A stretch of 64,000 nucleotides of DNA from Spirosoma oryzicola (GTDB lineage Bacteria; Bacteroidota; Bacteroidia; Cytophagales; Spirosomataceae). The translations under genes and the position numbers were made by a program. Location: NCBI RefSeq assembly GCF_021233055.1, contig NZ_CP089538.1, positions 1,159,501 to 1,223,500 of the forward strand. Direction: 5' to 3'. Position 1 is the stretch's first letter; the number at the start of each line of letters is the position of its first letter. The notes beneath the pieces are model-generated. The model was not told the origin of the DNA, made no database searches, and saw nothing but the letters and a program-made list of their open reading frames with translations. Shown here piece by piece: positions 41,935 through 51,918 of this stretch.

Positions 41935-44361
41935 ATGAAGCTGCTGAGCTTACTGTTGTTTATGCTGTTGTGTGATACCTCGAAGGCCGAAATACCTGCT
42001 ATTCGACGTATTACAGGCCATGTATTTGACGCCAAAAGTAAATTGCCATTGGCTGGTGCAAATGTATATGTGGCTGACAACAAGGAAGGTTGTCTAACGT
42101 CGGATGTAGGGTCCTTCTCAATCAGCGTACCAGCTAGCGCTACAACTGTTGTCACATTCTCTTATGTTGGTTTTGCCTCCGTCACATACGTTGTACGACC
42201 GGGTAGCAGCACTGAACTCAGCATTTTTCTGACCGCAGGACAAACCTTGGGTGAACAGCGTGTGGAAGGGAGTAAACAGCCGTCAGTAGGCAGCGACACA
42301 CCGATGAGTACAGTGAGCCTTTCAATGACTCAACTTAAAAAAGTACCAGCATTATTGGGTGAGAAGGATGTGCTGAAAATGCTGCAACTGATGCCCGGCG
42401 TACAGAAAGGGTCGGAAGGGAACGCTGGTTTGTACGTTCGTGGAGGAGCACCGGATCAGAATTTGATTTTACTGGATAATACCCCAATCTACAATCCAAA
42501 CCATCTGTTGGGTTTCTTTTCCGCCTTCAATGGTGACGCTTTGAAACAAGCAGACTTGACCAAGGGCGGTTTCCCCGCTCGTTTCGGCGGACGATTATCA
42601 TCGGTTGTTGAACTAACGACGAAAGACGGAGCGACGGACAAGGTACATGCCGAAGCTACTGGCGGAATCGTTGCCTCTCGATTACTCGTAAGCGGACCAC
42701 TAAGCAAAAAGGTTACGTACGTTGTAGCAGGGCGACGCACGTACCTGGATTTACTGACGGGACTGCTGGGAAAAGGCACGGACGATCAACCCGTGTTGAA
42801 AACGTTCTTTTATGACGTAAATGCCAAGTTGACGATTGAGGCTGGTGATAAAGATAAACTGTACGTTAGTGGGTACCGCAGTCACGATCGGTTTAGTAAT
42901 GTCCGCACCGATGGTATTGCCTTACGCTCTGCTCTGCAATGGACCAACGAAGCCGGAAGTATACGCTGGCATCACCAGGGAGCCAGAGGGTTGGCGTTCG
43001 ATCTGTCGATTTTGTCTAGTCGCTACCGCATGGCGGTGCAGGATGAACAGTTGCTTCCGGAAAACTCTTCAAACGGAACCTATAGGCTTGCTTATCAATC
43101 CGCTATCCGAGACGTAGGTGTTAGTTGTGCCCTTCATCAATATATCAACAAAAAGCACCAGCTTCGCTACGGAGTACAGGCAACCCAGCACGTATTTAAT
43201 CCTCAGGCTTCGGTGTCGCTAACGGTTGCCGACCCTCCGGTGCAAACCGCCGATCATCAGGTTAATACGGCAGAAGCGGGTGCCTACGTTGAACACACCT
43301 GGACCCCCACTGATCGGTGGAGTATCAACAGCGGCTTACGCCTGAGCGCTTATTCGCTAATTGGTGGTCGTCAGGATGCACCTTCTGGATCGGCTGGTGA
43401 AAAATTATCGCTACCTGGCTACGTTCGTCCTGAGTCCCGGCTGTCGATGGCTTATCGGGCGGCACCAACGTTCACCCTGAAAGGATCGTTTGCCTTAATG
43501 AATCAATACGTTCATCTACTTTCCAGCGCTGGCGTGGGCCTTTCTACGGATTTATGGGTGCCCACAGTGGGGTCAGTCAAACCACAGCAGTCGCAGCAGA
43601 TCGCACTGGGTATAGTCAAAAATTTCTCAACGGCAGGAATAACCCTAACGGTGGAGGGTTACCATAAACAGATGAATAATCTGCTTAGCTACCGGGAAGG
43701 GGCCAGCTTTCTGACCGCCGACACGAAGGGATCGATCCAATCAACCCAGTGGACCGACAATGTAACCAGCGGACACGGAAGATCCTCCGGAGCAGAGGTA
43801 TTGCTGCAAAAACAGACAGGGCGGCTGTCGGGCTGGATAGGCTATACACTCTCCTGGACGAAGTGGCAGTTTGCTGAATTGAACGCGGGTAAGTCATTTT
43901 TCCCTCGCTACGACCGTCGCCACGACGCGTCTGTCGTTGGTATCTACGAACTAACGCCTTCAATCACGCTTTCCGGCTCATGGGTGTACGGAACGGGTAA
44001 TGCGCTCACACTGCCACTATCACGTTATTCGGGCTACCTCGATCAAAAAGCGGAATCTAATCCAGCTACGGCTAGTACGCTTTATGGCTCTGGTCCAAAC
44101 GTCAAGGAGTACAGCGAACGAAATGCGTTTCGGACCGATGCCTATCACCGGTTAGACATTGGTTTACGCTTCACCAGAAAGCGGACGTCTTACGAGCGGG
44201 TTTGGGAGTTGAGCGTTTACAACGTGTATAACCGCCGTAACGCGTTCCTCTATTCGCTGGAAGGAGAAGAGCAGGGTAAGGGAATGCCATCGAAAACGGT
44301 CTTGTACAAGTACTCGCTATTTCCTGTAGTTCCGTCAGTGAGTTACACCGTTCGGTTTTGA
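41935..44361 (+). CDS. TonB-dependent receptor with carboxypeptidase-like regulatory domain
   Basis: About 808 residues from the ATG at 41935 (signal LLSLLLFMLLCDTSKA). Order: CarboxypepD_reg-like domain (RRITGHVFDAKSKLPLAGANVYV), plug (VPALLGEKDVLKMLQLMPGVQKGSEGNAGLYVRGGAPDQNLILLDNTPIYNPNHLLGFFS), and the barrel to the C-terminal SVSYTVRF. The plug type and the DUF4249 lipoprotein that follows mark the FecA-like group paired with DUF4249 proteins. A GTG at 41902 adds 11 residues and is disfavoured. The ligand is unknown. Confidence 0.94.
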   Translation: MKLLSLLLFMLLCDTSKAEIPAIRRITGHVFDAKSKLPLAGANVYVADNKEGCLTSDVGSFSISVPASATTVVTFSYVGFASVTYVVRPGSSTELSIFLTAGQTLGEQRVEGSKQPSVGSDTPMSTVSLSMTQLKKVPALLGEKDVLKMLQLMPGVQKGSEGNAGLYVRGGAPDQNLILLDNTPIYNPNHLLGFFSAFNGDALKQADLTKGGFPARFGGRLSSVVELTTKDGATDKVHAEATGGIVASRLLVSGPLSKKVTYVVAGRRTYLDLLTGLLGKGTDDQPVLKTFFYDVNAKLTIEAGDKDKLYVSGYRSHDRFSNVRTDGIALRSALQWTNEAGSIRWHHQGARGLAFDLSILSSRYRMAVQDEQLLPENSSNGTYRLAYQSAIRDVGVSCALHQYINKKHQLRYGVQATQHVFNPQASVSLTVADPPVQTADHQVNTAEAGAYVEHTWTPTDRWSINSGLRLSAYSLIGGRQDAPSGSAGEKLSLPGYVRPESRLSMAYRAAPTFTLKGSFALMNQYVHLLSSAGVGLSTDLWVPTVGSVKPQQSQQIALGIVKNFSTAGITLTVEGYHKQMNNLLSYREGASFLTADTKGSIQSTQWTDNVTSGHGRSSGAEVLLQKQTGRLSGWIGYTLSWTKWQFAELNAGKSFFPRYDRRHDASVVGIYELTPSITLSGSWVYGTGNALTLPLSRYSGYLDQKAESNPATASTLYGSGPNVKEYSERNAFRTDAYHRLDIGLRFTRKRTSYERVWELSVYNVYNRRNAFLYSLEGEEQGKGMPSKTVLYKYSLFPVVPSVSYTVRF

Positions 44362-44396
44362 CTGGCATTCCTGAAAAAGATAATCCGCTGAAACTT

Positions 44397-45290
44397 ATGG
44401 TTTCTTTCGATAAAAAATGGCTATTGCTAGTTCTGTCTACGATACTACTAGCCTGCAACTCGATGCGGGAAGAGATCGTACCGCAGGCGCTTGCGGGGCA
44501 GTCCGATAAATTGGTTGTTGATTGCTTTATTTCTCCGCAGGATACGCTGCTGACCGCTAAAGTAACCCGGTCGCGTCCTGTTTTGGATAACGATGCCACC
44601 CGGCGCGTTGAAGTCTCCGACGCTGTTGTAACACTGTCTGACGGTAGTAACTCAGTTAGACTGGTCTATAATTCTCAATTGGCTTTATATGCGGTAAAAG
44701 CACAAAAAATGGTGGTTCGGTCAGGTAATACCTACCAATTGACCGTGCGCTACTCCACGGGTCAACAGGTGAGTGCAACCACGACAGTACCCTCAATGAT
44801 TGCCCTCGATGCAATACAGCTTGATTCGGCCGTAGCGTCAGGACAGGTCAATGGGGAGAAAAAAGAGTATCGTCTTGTGGGAAGCTGGCAAGATCCTGCG
44901 AATGCGTATTACCGAGTCAAAGGAACTGTACGCGGTATACCCATCAATGCGCCTTCGAACTCATCCTATGGCAACCCGGAAGCTATGTCGTTCATTATGG
45001 CTACTAATTCGCTGGGTTTGCTAGCAAGTCAAAACAAAGCAGGAACCCTATCGGCTTCGGCGTTATTGGATAAAGACAGACTAAGCCGGCAATACCGATC
45101 AATGGCGATTAACGTTGACCTGATGCACGTTGACGAAGCTTATTATCAATACCATGTGGCCCTGGATCAGCAACTCAAAGCCGCCAACAACCCTTTCGCC
45201 GAACCCGTGATTATACCAACTAATATCCAGAATGGATTAGGCTGTTTTGGCAGTTACAATCAATCGAGAAAGACTGTGACGCTAAAATGA
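44397..45290 (+). CDS. DUF4249 lipoprotein, partner of the TonB receptor
   Basis: About 297 residues with a lipoprotein signal (WLLLVLSTILLAC, lipobox LLAC). The body has the DUF4249 pattern: LVVDCFISPQDTLLTAKVTRSRPVLDND, VEVSDAVVTLSDGSNSVRLVY, YQLTVRYSTGQQVSATTTVPSMIALD, ending GCFGSYNQSRKTVTLK. Surface-exposed partner of the receptor immediately upstream; a TTG frame start at 44358 overlapping the receptor stop is less likely. Function unknown beyond assisting transport. Confidence 0.9.
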   Translation: MVSFDKKWLLLVLSTILLACNSMREEIVPQALAGQSDKLVVDCFISPQDTLLTAKVTRSRPVLDNDATRRVEVSDAVVTLSDGSNSVRLVYNSQLALYAVKAQKMVVRSGNTYQLTVRYSTGQQVSATTTVPSMIALDAIQLDSAVASGQVNGEKKEYRLVGSWQDPANAYYRVKGTVRGIPINAPSNSSYGNPEAMSFIMATNSLGLLASQNKAGTLSASALLDKDRLSRQYRSMAINVDLMHVDEAYYQYHVALDQQLKAANNPFAEPVIIPTNIQNGLGCFGSYNQSRKTVTLK

Positions 45291-45429
45291 GCGCGACGAA
45301 TCCTCTAGCATTGATCATCTTTAAGTTACTATAAATTTTAATATTTTAACTAATAGTTATTTATATTGCACAGGTGTTTCAATTGTAGTCAGTGTGACTT
45401 AGGTTAGACTACGCTAATTTCTACAACCT

Positions 45430-46926
45430 GTGAAGCGACTTTTCTTGATCATTTCTTGTCTGTCCGTTAGCTTTCTAACGTCTGCACAGATAGATTCTTT
45501 CCCTGTATCTGCTAAGCGACAAACATTTATTGACGCCGAAATCGGAGGTCTGATTGCATCGGGTAGCCGGACGCCTTTCTGGTTACAGGCTAATCAGTTT
45601 GGTCTTGTTCCAAAGAGTAGTCCGGCAGGGACGGTACGGGTGGGCATCAGCGAACGCTTTGGCATAAGTAGTATTCATCCAAATCGGTCTATTAGCTACG
45701 GTATTCAGGCCGTTGGCAATGCGGCCAGAACGTCAACTGTTTTGTTGCCGCAGGCTTATCTATCGCTTGAGCTGGGACGTTTTAGCTTGTGGGGGGGACG
45801 CAGGAAAGAAGTCATCGGTCTAGGCGATTCTACCTTAACATCGGGTTTTTACTCCTGGTCGGGCAATGCGTTGCCGATCACCAAAATACAGGTTGGGACG
45901 AACGGATTTACGCCGTTAGGTTTTACAAATGGGTTTGTCTCTATTCATACTTTCTTTGCGCATGGCTGGTTTGCCAATACCGATTCGGTCCAGGGGTCTT
46001 ATCTTCACCAGAAAGCGTTTTATATACGCATTGGACGCCCCAATTCGCGCGTTCGACTGACGGGTGGCGTATTGCACAACGCTCAGTGGGGGGGACGCTC
46101 AGGCTATCTGCCACCCTCGCGTGCCAAGGATGGCAAGATGCCTTCCTCCTTCAAGGATTATCTGTATGTGTTAACGGCCAGTGAAGGCAGTGACTCCAAT
46201 TCGCAAGAGCTGAGTGATTTTGATCGGGTTAACCGAGTTGGTAATCACTTAGGCTCCATCGATTTTAGCCTCGAAACAACAATAGGAAAGTGGGAGGTAA
46301 TGGGTTATCATCAGCACCCTTTCGAAGACAAATCGGGCGTAGTTTTTATCAATTTTCCTGATGGCTTATACGGCCTTCGCTTACTACGCCGACCAGCCGA
46401 AGCAGGTGGTTTTCAACTACGCCATATCCTGCTCGAATATTTCAACACCATGAGTCAGAGTGGAGCGTACGTTAATACTGGAACGCGCTACGAAGGCCAG
46501 GACGACTACTTCAACAACTACCAATACATCGACGGTTGGGTGCAGAACCGACGCGTGATCGGTTCGCCGTTTATAGCCTACCGGTCAGACTTGCGGCCCG
46601 AACGGCAGAACGAGCATCCGGAAAAGCGCATTTGGGCTATTGCAAGTAACCGGGTTCAAATGGGGCACGTAGGATTGGCTGGTACCATTGGTCGGGGAGT
46701 GCAATGGCAAACTCGTTTATCGATTAGCCAGCATTACGGAACGCATCGTCATCCGTTTGTCCAACCCGTAGCGCAGTTTTCGGGGGCCGCCTGGTTAACC
46801 TGGCCGCTCGGCTGGTTAGGCGGTTCAGAATTAAAAACGGCTATTGCACTTGATCAGGGGCAACTTTACGAAAACACCCTGGGGGGGTGGATCAGTGTAC
46901 GAAAGGTTTTTAAAACAGTGAAGTAA
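45430..46926 (+). CDS. Capsule assembly Wzi-family outer-membrane protein
   Basis: 498 residues beginning with a GTG-coded Met and a signal peptide (RLFLIISCLSVSFLTSAQ). The 18-stranded Wzi barrel is indicated by the start FIDAEIGGLIASGSRTPFWLQANQFGLVP, the repeated Gly/aromatic strands (GRFSLWGGRRKEVIGLG, VRLTGGVLHNAQWGGRSGYLP) and the terminal strand LGGWISVRKVF. Wzi holds capsule on the surface. It is convergent with the adjacent polysaccharide locus, so it likely serves that polymer. Confidence 0.92.
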   Translation: MKRLFLIISCLSVSFLTSAQIDSFPVSAKRQTFIDAEIGGLIASGSRTPFWLQANQFGLVPKSSPAGTVRVGISERFGISSIHPNRSISYGIQAVGNAARTSTVLLPQAYLSLELGRFSLWGGRRKEVIGLGDSTLTSGFYSWSGNALPITKIQVGTNGFTPLGFTNGFVSIHTFFAHGWFANTDSVQGSYLHQKAFYIRIGRPNSRVRLTGGVLHNAQWGGRSGYLPPSRAKDGKMPSSFKDYLYVLTASEGSDSNSQELSDFDRVNRVGNHLGSIDFSLETTIGKWEVMGYHQHPFEDKSGVVFINFPDGLYGLRLLRRPAEAGGFQLRHILLEYFNTMSQSGAYVNTGTRYEGQDDYFNNYQYIDGWVQNRRVIGSPFIAYRSDLRPERQNEHPEKRIWAIASNRVQMGHVGLAGTIGRGVQWQTRLSISQHYGTHRHPFVQPVAQFSGAAWLTWPLGWLGGSELKTAIALDQGQLYENTLGGWISVRKVFKTVK

Positions 46927-46933
46927 AGTGTTT

Positions 46934-47995
46934 TTACTGTCTTAGCCCATCCAGCAAGCCTTTGTATGCTAACTTCTTCTTATAAGTCGTGTCGAACGGC
47001 ATCGGGGCATCGGGGCATTGACAGTCTTTAAGTTGATAGCTGTCTTTATCGCTAAGATTCCAGATCGTAATCCCATACCGCTGTTTTTTAGGAACAACAT
47101 CTTTATAAATCTCAACTATCGATTCATACTTCTGCTCTTGGTCTTCCAGCATATCCTCTGTAATTGCAAGATTTTTAATCTTTTTTGTATTCAGACGAAT
47201 ATCCAGTTCGGAAATATGAACAAGCAATCCAACTGAAGTCATCACAGCGAGGCCTCGTCTGTACTGACTGTCAGAATGGTAGATAGATATATGGGATTGT
47301 AGACCAACACCATGTATCGGAATCTTTCTTTTTTTCAAATTCATCAGCATGGCTTTGATTGCCAATGCTTTTTTTAGATTGATCTCCTGACCGTAGTCAT
47401 TATAGAATAGTAGTGCATTGGGATCTGCCTCGTGCGCGTATTGATAGCAACGAGCGACGTAATCTGGACCTAAATGCGCTGACCAGATCGATTTACGCAA
47501 TGAACCATCATCATCAATGACTTCGTTGGCAACATCCCATGACTTAACTTGTCCTTTATAATGACCTATAACGGTTTGAATATGGCTCTTTAATAAATTC
47601 TCCCAGGCTATCGAATCCCCCTGAAATGCCTCAACCCATTTTGGTACACTTCGGTGCCAGACAAGCGTATGTCCATGCATACGTTTGCCGGTTGTACGGG
47701 CAAAATCAACGATAGAATCACCTCCTGACCAATCGTATTGATTCGGCGCTACGAGAAGCCGATTCATTTTTAACGCATTTTCCGACGTTATGCTGTTGAA
47801 TTCCCGATTAACCGTACTTCGGTATTGCTTATTGCTGGTCAGCAGTCTGGCATCTACTGAAACACCTAAGGGGAATGGCGCGGCCTGTTTTAACGTTACG
47901 CTGTCTTGATTCAGTTTAGTGTTGTCAGTAGTAACACTACTATTTGTCAGGTGCCAGAACAGCGCTGATATTAACAAAAAAAACAGGTAACGCAT
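46934..47995 (-). CDS. GH10 endo-beta-1,4-xylanase-like glycosidase
   Basis: About 353 residues with a signal peptide (MRYLFFLLISALFWHL). GH10 landmarks: FNSITSENALKMNRL, GHTLVWHRSVPKWV, the general acid Glu in SWDVANEVIDDDG, FYNDYGQEI and the nucleophile Glu in ISELDIRL, with the C-terminal GITIWNLSDKDSY. Length is that of a catalytic domain alone, with no carbohydrate-binding module. It is the last gene of the polysaccharide locus; hydrolysis of the exopolymer is a plausible job. Starts at 48001 or 47995 both give a usable signal. Confidence 0.9.
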   Translation of the reverse strand: MRYLFFLLISALFWHLTNSSVTTDNTKLNQDSVTLKQAAPFPLGVSVDARLLTSNKQYRSTVNREFNSITSENALKMNRLLVAPNQYDWSGGDSIVDFARTTGKRMHGHTLVWHRSVPKWVEAFQGDSIAWENLLKSHIQTVIGHYKGQVKSWDVANEVIDDDGSLRKSIWSAHLGPDYVARCYQYAHEADPNALLFYNDYGQEINLKKALAIKAMLMNLKKRKIPIHGVGLQSHISIYHSDSQYRRGLAVMTSVGLLVHISELDIRLNTKKIKNLAITEDMLEDQEQKYESIVEIYKDVVPKKQRYGITIWNLSDKDSYQLKDCQCPDAPMPFDTTYKKKLAYKGLLDGLRQ

Positions 47996-48025
47996 GTGCA
48001 TCTACGTTTTTGATCGATAAAACTA

Positions 48026-48796
48026 CTACACAGTATTTCTAAGCGCTGCAAACTGCTGACCTCTAATCTGCCGAACGCGTCTGAGAAAAACAAAATTGCC
48101 GATTACGTAGCGCGTAAATAGTCTACGGGGCTCCAATAAAAGCCGAAAGGCCCACTCGCCACCAACCTGCCGGACCCAGTTCGGGGCTCTCACTACTTTG
48201 TTTCCCCAATAATCGATAATGGCTCCACCATTAACAATAACGCAGGGAAAATCGAGCTGTTCTTTGAGGTAGATTGATAGCTGCTCCTGCTTAGGCATCC
48301 CCATACCCAGAACAACCACATCAGGTCTGGCTTGCTGGATAAGGGGTAAGTAGTTTGCTATAGCATGAAAACCATGAGCGGTTAAAACAACATTGCTACC
48401 TTTTTGCGTCAAAAAATCGGAGGCTTGCTGAAGGTAAGGCTCTTCCGTACCAATTAAGGCAATGCGTTTATTTTTAGCGAGGGTGAGCAGTTGAGGAATA
48501 GTATCGGTCCCGCACATATTAACTCCTGGCTTCCGACCAATCGACTTGTACAGTATTTCAATTCCTTTGCCGTCTCGCAACAACCAATCGGATTTTAACA
48601 AAGCCTCTGCAAACTGATCGTTTCGATAACAGATATTAAAAGCGTGGGCATTGATAAAAGAGATAATGGTACAGTTCCGACTAGCAAGTGCGCTCTTGAA
48701 TAGTCGATCAGCTGTTGCCTTATTCTCGATGAGGCTAACCTTATTGATTAAGGCCTGAGCAAGCTGTTTGGGAACAATGGAATAAGCGTTTTCCAT
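48026..48796 (-). CDS. WecG/TagA/CpsF-family glycosyltransferase
   Basis: About 256 residues. Transfers a sugar (often ManNAc-uronate or ManNAc) to a lipid-linked intermediate. Family motifs: CTIISFINAHAFNICYRNDQF, SDWLLRDGKGIEILYKS (conserved Asp), RIALIGTEEPYLQQA, RPDVVVLGMGMPKQEQ and the terminal WVRQVGGEWAFRLLLEPRRLFTRYV. The ATG at 48796 is chosen because the ORF extension to 48883 has no family similarity. Same strand and direction as the rest of the polysaccharide locus. Confidence 0.92.
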   Translation of the reverse strand: MENAYSIVPKQLAQALINKVSLIENKATADRLFKSALASRNCTIISFINAHAFNICYRNDQFAEALLKSDWLLRDGKGIEILYKSIGRKPGVNMCGTDTIPQLLTLAKNKRIALIGTEEPYLQQASDFLTQKGSNVVLTAHGFHAIANYLPLIQQARPDVVVLGMGMPKQEQLSIYLKEQLDFPCVIVNGGAIIDYWGNKVVRAPNWVRQVGGEWAFRLLLEPRRLFTRYVIGNFVFLRRVRQIRGQQFAALRNTV

Positions 48797-48929
48797 AAAT
48801 AAGTTAAACAATGGAATTGTAAAACGTAAGTCAAATAAGTACGGTGGGTTTAATTCGTTGCACAAAAAGGGTGTGTAAGTCAACTACCACTATGCTGTTA
48901 TCGTATACTGAGCAGCGTTTAGCCGTGAT

Positions 48930-49679
48930 TTAGCTAAGCTGTGGCTGTTGCATTCGCTCCGTAGCCATTTGTACAACCCAGTCGATCTGTTCATCAATAG
49001 TTGTGTAGGACGTATCGAGTAAAAGAGCGTCATCAGCTTGGCGTAAAGGGCTTACTGTGCGAGTCGTATCGTCATGATCACGCTTTTTAATATTGTCTAG
49101 AATCTCTTCTAGAGCGACAGCCTGCCCTTTATCGACCAGCTCAACCTGCCGGCGTTGGGCACGGATAAGCGCATCCGCCGTCATAAATACCTTGAGTTCA
49201 GCGTCGGGAAAAACTTGGGTCCCAATATCACGGCCGTCCATAACGATACCGCGCTGTTGACCCATCTGATGCTGTAATCGAACAAGGGTACGTCGTACTT
49301 CAGGAAGAGCACTAACCTTGCTTACCGAACTAGCGACATACAACATCCGAATTTCATCTTCCACGTTCACACCGTTCAGATACGTTTCATTCCGTCTCGT
49401 GATCACATTAAATTTAAATGAAATCGAAATTTGAGCCAGCGCATCCTGGACCGCGTGGGAATCGGTAAAGGGGATGTTATGTTGAAGCAAAAAAAGCGTA
49501 ACGCTACGATACATAGCCCCCGTATCAATATAGGTGTACCCCAGACGGGCTGCAACTTGCTTTGCGGTTGTACTTTTTCCACAACCTGAATAACCATCAA
49601 CGGCAATAATTAACTTAGGACAGTCGAACGTTGTGTTTTCTCCGGAAGAAATTAGCTGATCAGGTTGTAAAAGTTGCAT
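48930..49679 (-). CDS. cmk: Cytidylate kinase
   Basis: Phosphorylates CMP and dCMP with ATP. 249 residues: Walker A VDGYSGCGKSTTAKQVAARLGY near residue 30, substrate-binding YIDTGAMYRSVTLF, MDGRDIGTQVFPDAELKVFMTA and the lid RDHDDTTRTVSPLRQADDA. A normal length with a ~24-residue N-terminal extension before the P-loop. It stands inside the polysaccharide locus, 21 bases downstream of an NGPS-type transferase, which may reflect recycling of the CMP released by CMP-sugar transferases. Confidence 0.96.
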   Translation of the reverse strand: MQLLQPDQLISSGENTTFDCPKLIIAVDGYSGCGKSTTAKQVAARLGYTYIDTGAMYRSVTLFLLQHNIPFTDSHAVQDALAQISISFKFNVITRRNETYLNGVNVEDEIRMLYVASSVSKVSALPEVRRTLVRLQHQMGQQRGIVMDGRDIGTQVFPDAELKVFMTADALIRAQRRQVELVDKGQAVALEEILDNIKKRDHDDTTRTVSPLRQADDALLLDTSYTTIDEQIDWVVQMATERMQQPQLS

Positions 49680-49700
49680 CGGAATGATTTTATTAGTTTG

Positions 49701-50489
49701 TTATAAATAATTAGAGAATTTCCCTTTCTTAAAAATAGTACACTTGCCACCTACTGTCGCATCGATAATTTCGCGTCCATTCTGCTGATAAAAATCGCGG
49801 GCAAGTGCGTAAGAATATTCGGATTTATCTAAATCAGGTAATTTCCATTTAATTCCTTTTGGGAAATAATTGGGATCAAAATGGCTTTCATCTTTCTCGT
49901 AATTACGTACTTCCACCTTAGTCGCTAGTCCTTTTTCTTTGAAACTATGGTCCATGCCAATAATAACTACTTCTTTAAAACCCATATAGTAGGCTAGCTG
50001 TAGACAGGCATAGGTTACTGTTCCGCCAAAATGAGTGGGTTCAAGAATATTATCTTGAAAAAAAGGATTAAATGAGTAAGCTTCTTTCAGAAAGTGCGCT
50101 TTCGGGAATTGTTTGTAAAAGCGCCAGTTAAAGAAGGTCTCACACGAAAGATTATTGAAGTCTTCTTTAAATTGCTCAAGAACTAGTTCTTCAACGCAAG
50201 TCAAGAAAGTAGGGGTGAATCCGAGCTTGTCAAAGTAAATATAGAACCGGTTCATGCACATAGTATACTTATCTTTCAAAACCGAAAGATCCATGTCTTT
50301 AATACTTGGCCCATTCGCGATTAGAAAAAGCCGTTCTCCTGCGTAGCGATTATGAATTTGCTGAAGATAATCCCTATTTCGCTTTCCCTGATTAGAGTTA
50401 TACCACGCCTGTGTAAACGGAACTTCTTTTAAACGACGTTCCACTGCTGGTAAGATACGGGACGGGGTAAATCTGGTTAGATCGATCAT
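49701..50489 (-). CDS. Glycosyltransferase-like 'NGPS' protein (DUF115/GT42-like), copy B
   Basis: 262 residues, soluble. Landmarks: ERLFLIANGPSIKDMDLSVLKDKYTMCMNRFYIYF (nucleotide-sugar type NGPS loop), a central HFGGTVTYACLQLAYYMGFKEVVIIGMDHSF, and KGIKWKLPDLDKSEYSYALARDFY. This matches the DUF115 / GT42 sialyltransferase-like pattern, in which a short loop binds a CMP-sugar. It is a paralog of the gene at 51919. I am fairly sure of the fold, not of the donor. Start at 50489 fits the MIDLTRFTP leader. Confidence 0.75.
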   Translation of the reverse strand: MIDLTRFTPSRILPAVERRLKEVPFTQAWYNSNQGKRNRDYLQQIHNRYAGERLFLIANGPSIKDMDLSVLKDKYTMCMNRFYIYFDKLGFTPTFLTCVEELVLEQFKEDFNNLSCETFFNWRFYKQFPKAHFLKEAYSFNPFFQDNILEPTHFGGTVTYACLQLAYYMGFKEVVIIGMDHSFKEKGLATKVEVRNYEKDESHFDPNYFPKGIKWKLPDLDKSEYSYALARDFYQQNGREIIDATVGGKCTIFKKGKFSNYL

Positions 50490-50533
50490 GATTACATTAA
50501 GTGTAATATTTTAATTTTGAATGTTGTTGAAAG

Positions 50534-51904
50534 CTAATTAATAGTAGTTACGAGTGTTGAATACGCAGTACTAAGTGGGTTTGTTCTAACAGGTTTGTAA
50601 TTTGTTTGAGATAAAGTAGTTTTATGAGAATTACTAACCATTTCTGTAAAAAGAAATAAAAAGAATAGTATAAAATAGTTTGGCGAGTAGAAACCAATTA
50701 ATGTTTCAGTTATTCCTGCAAAGAGATTAAAGCTAATAAAGCCAAAAGTTAGTAGACTAGTTTTTGTATTTATATTCCAAAATTTGGATATTCGTTTAGA
50801 TGTATTATAGATTACTAAGCTATAAATAATTAACCCTAAGTATCCATAATCAAACAAGATTGTGAATAAAGTATTGTGAGAGGTTTTTAGATCACCATCA
50901 ATCCAAGTTGAGAATATGTCGGCCCACTCTAAAGATACCCCTGATCCATAATGGCCAAAATACCCATAGCCGACTAAATGAATAGGTTTAATATTAAAAA
51001 ACTCTGTTAAACATATGGACCATATAAGAAATCTTGAGTTACCAGTTGCTAGTTCTTCACTGTTTCTTGTTATCATATCAATAAATGGTAAATATGCTAA
51101 CAGAGGTACGAAAAGATATAGAAACAGTGGTCCAAGTATTACCAGGTAAAATAAACGAGGTGTAATCTTTACAAGAAAATTTGAATTTTTTGATAACTTT
51201 AGAAAAAAACAAATCAATATAGGAAAGTATATTGCTACTCTTGAGTCTATTAGAAGTAAAGTGGATAATGATGTCACGCTACTGAAAAAAGACAGCAACT
51301 TATACTTTTTATCTTGTATAATAATTAATAATATTAAACTAATACTGAATATTGCTCCAATTATTACCGCGTAGTTATTCAAGCCGGTTGATAGTGGAAA
51401 TTGTACTCTGTTTATCGTTAAACCTAAGTAGGATAGAAGTACGGCCTCCTTATTTACCACTTCTTCCGTCATTACGCTTTCCTTTAAAGTGACGCCGGAT
51501 ATCCACAGTGCAAAATTAACTAAGAAGTAAATAGTGTATGGAATGAGTATAAAATTGGCAACTATATCAATAACAGAAAACCCACGTTTATATACGTAAT
51601 ATCGAATGGCAAGTAGTAAAGCACTAAATAATAACAGGGTACTGATAGTTCGGCTAATGGTAAAACCTATCGTCTGGTCAGGATAGTTAGAACGAAAATT
51701 ACCAATTAATATCATTACTAATAAGAAGAGTAATGATTTATTTTGTCCTATTAGAGCAAGGATAGTATTAATGTTGCTTTTTAAAGCATAATAATATAAG
51801 CATAACGCTGACAAAGCAATCGGTACAGTTTTAATGACAGAGGAATCAGAATAGGAATTTATTTGCAGTAAAGCAATAACGATTGTTAGAATAACGAGAG
51901 CCAT
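50534..51904 (-). CDS. O-antigen/polysaccharide polymerase, Wzy/O-ligase type
   Basis: 456 residues with about eleven to twelve hydrophobic segments and a large periplasmic loop. The loop has SHNTLFTILFDYGYLGLIIYSLVIY, the His-Asn signature of Wzy_C/O-antigen ligase proteins, preceded by LVGYGYFGHYGSGVSLEWADIFSTWIDG. Very AT-rich coding, unlike its flanks. It should polymerise lipid-linked repeat units in the periplasm. Confidence 0.88.
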   Translation of the reverse strand: MALVILTIVIALLQINSYSDSSVIKTVPIALSALCLYYYALKSNINTILALIGQNKSLLFLLVMILIGNFRSNYPDQTIGFTISRTISTLLLFSALLLAIRYYVYKRGFSVIDIVANFILIPYTIYFLVNFALWISGVTLKESVMTEEVVNKEAVLLSYLGLTINRVQFPLSTGLNNYAVIIGAIFSISLILLIIIQDKKYKLLSFFSSVTSLSTLLLIDSRVAIYFPILICFFLKLSKNSNFLVKITPRLFYLVILGPLFLYLFVPLLAYLPFIDMITRNSEELATGNSRFLIWSICLTEFFNIKPIHLVGYGYFGHYGSGVSLEWADIFSTWIDGDLKTSHNTLFTILFDYGYLGLIIYSLVIYNTSKRISKFWNINTKTSLLTFGFISFNLFAGITETLIGFYSPNYFILFFLFLFTEMVSNSHKTTLSQTNYKPVRTNPLSTAYSTLVTTIN

Positions 51905-51918
51905 TTTGATAAAATAAT

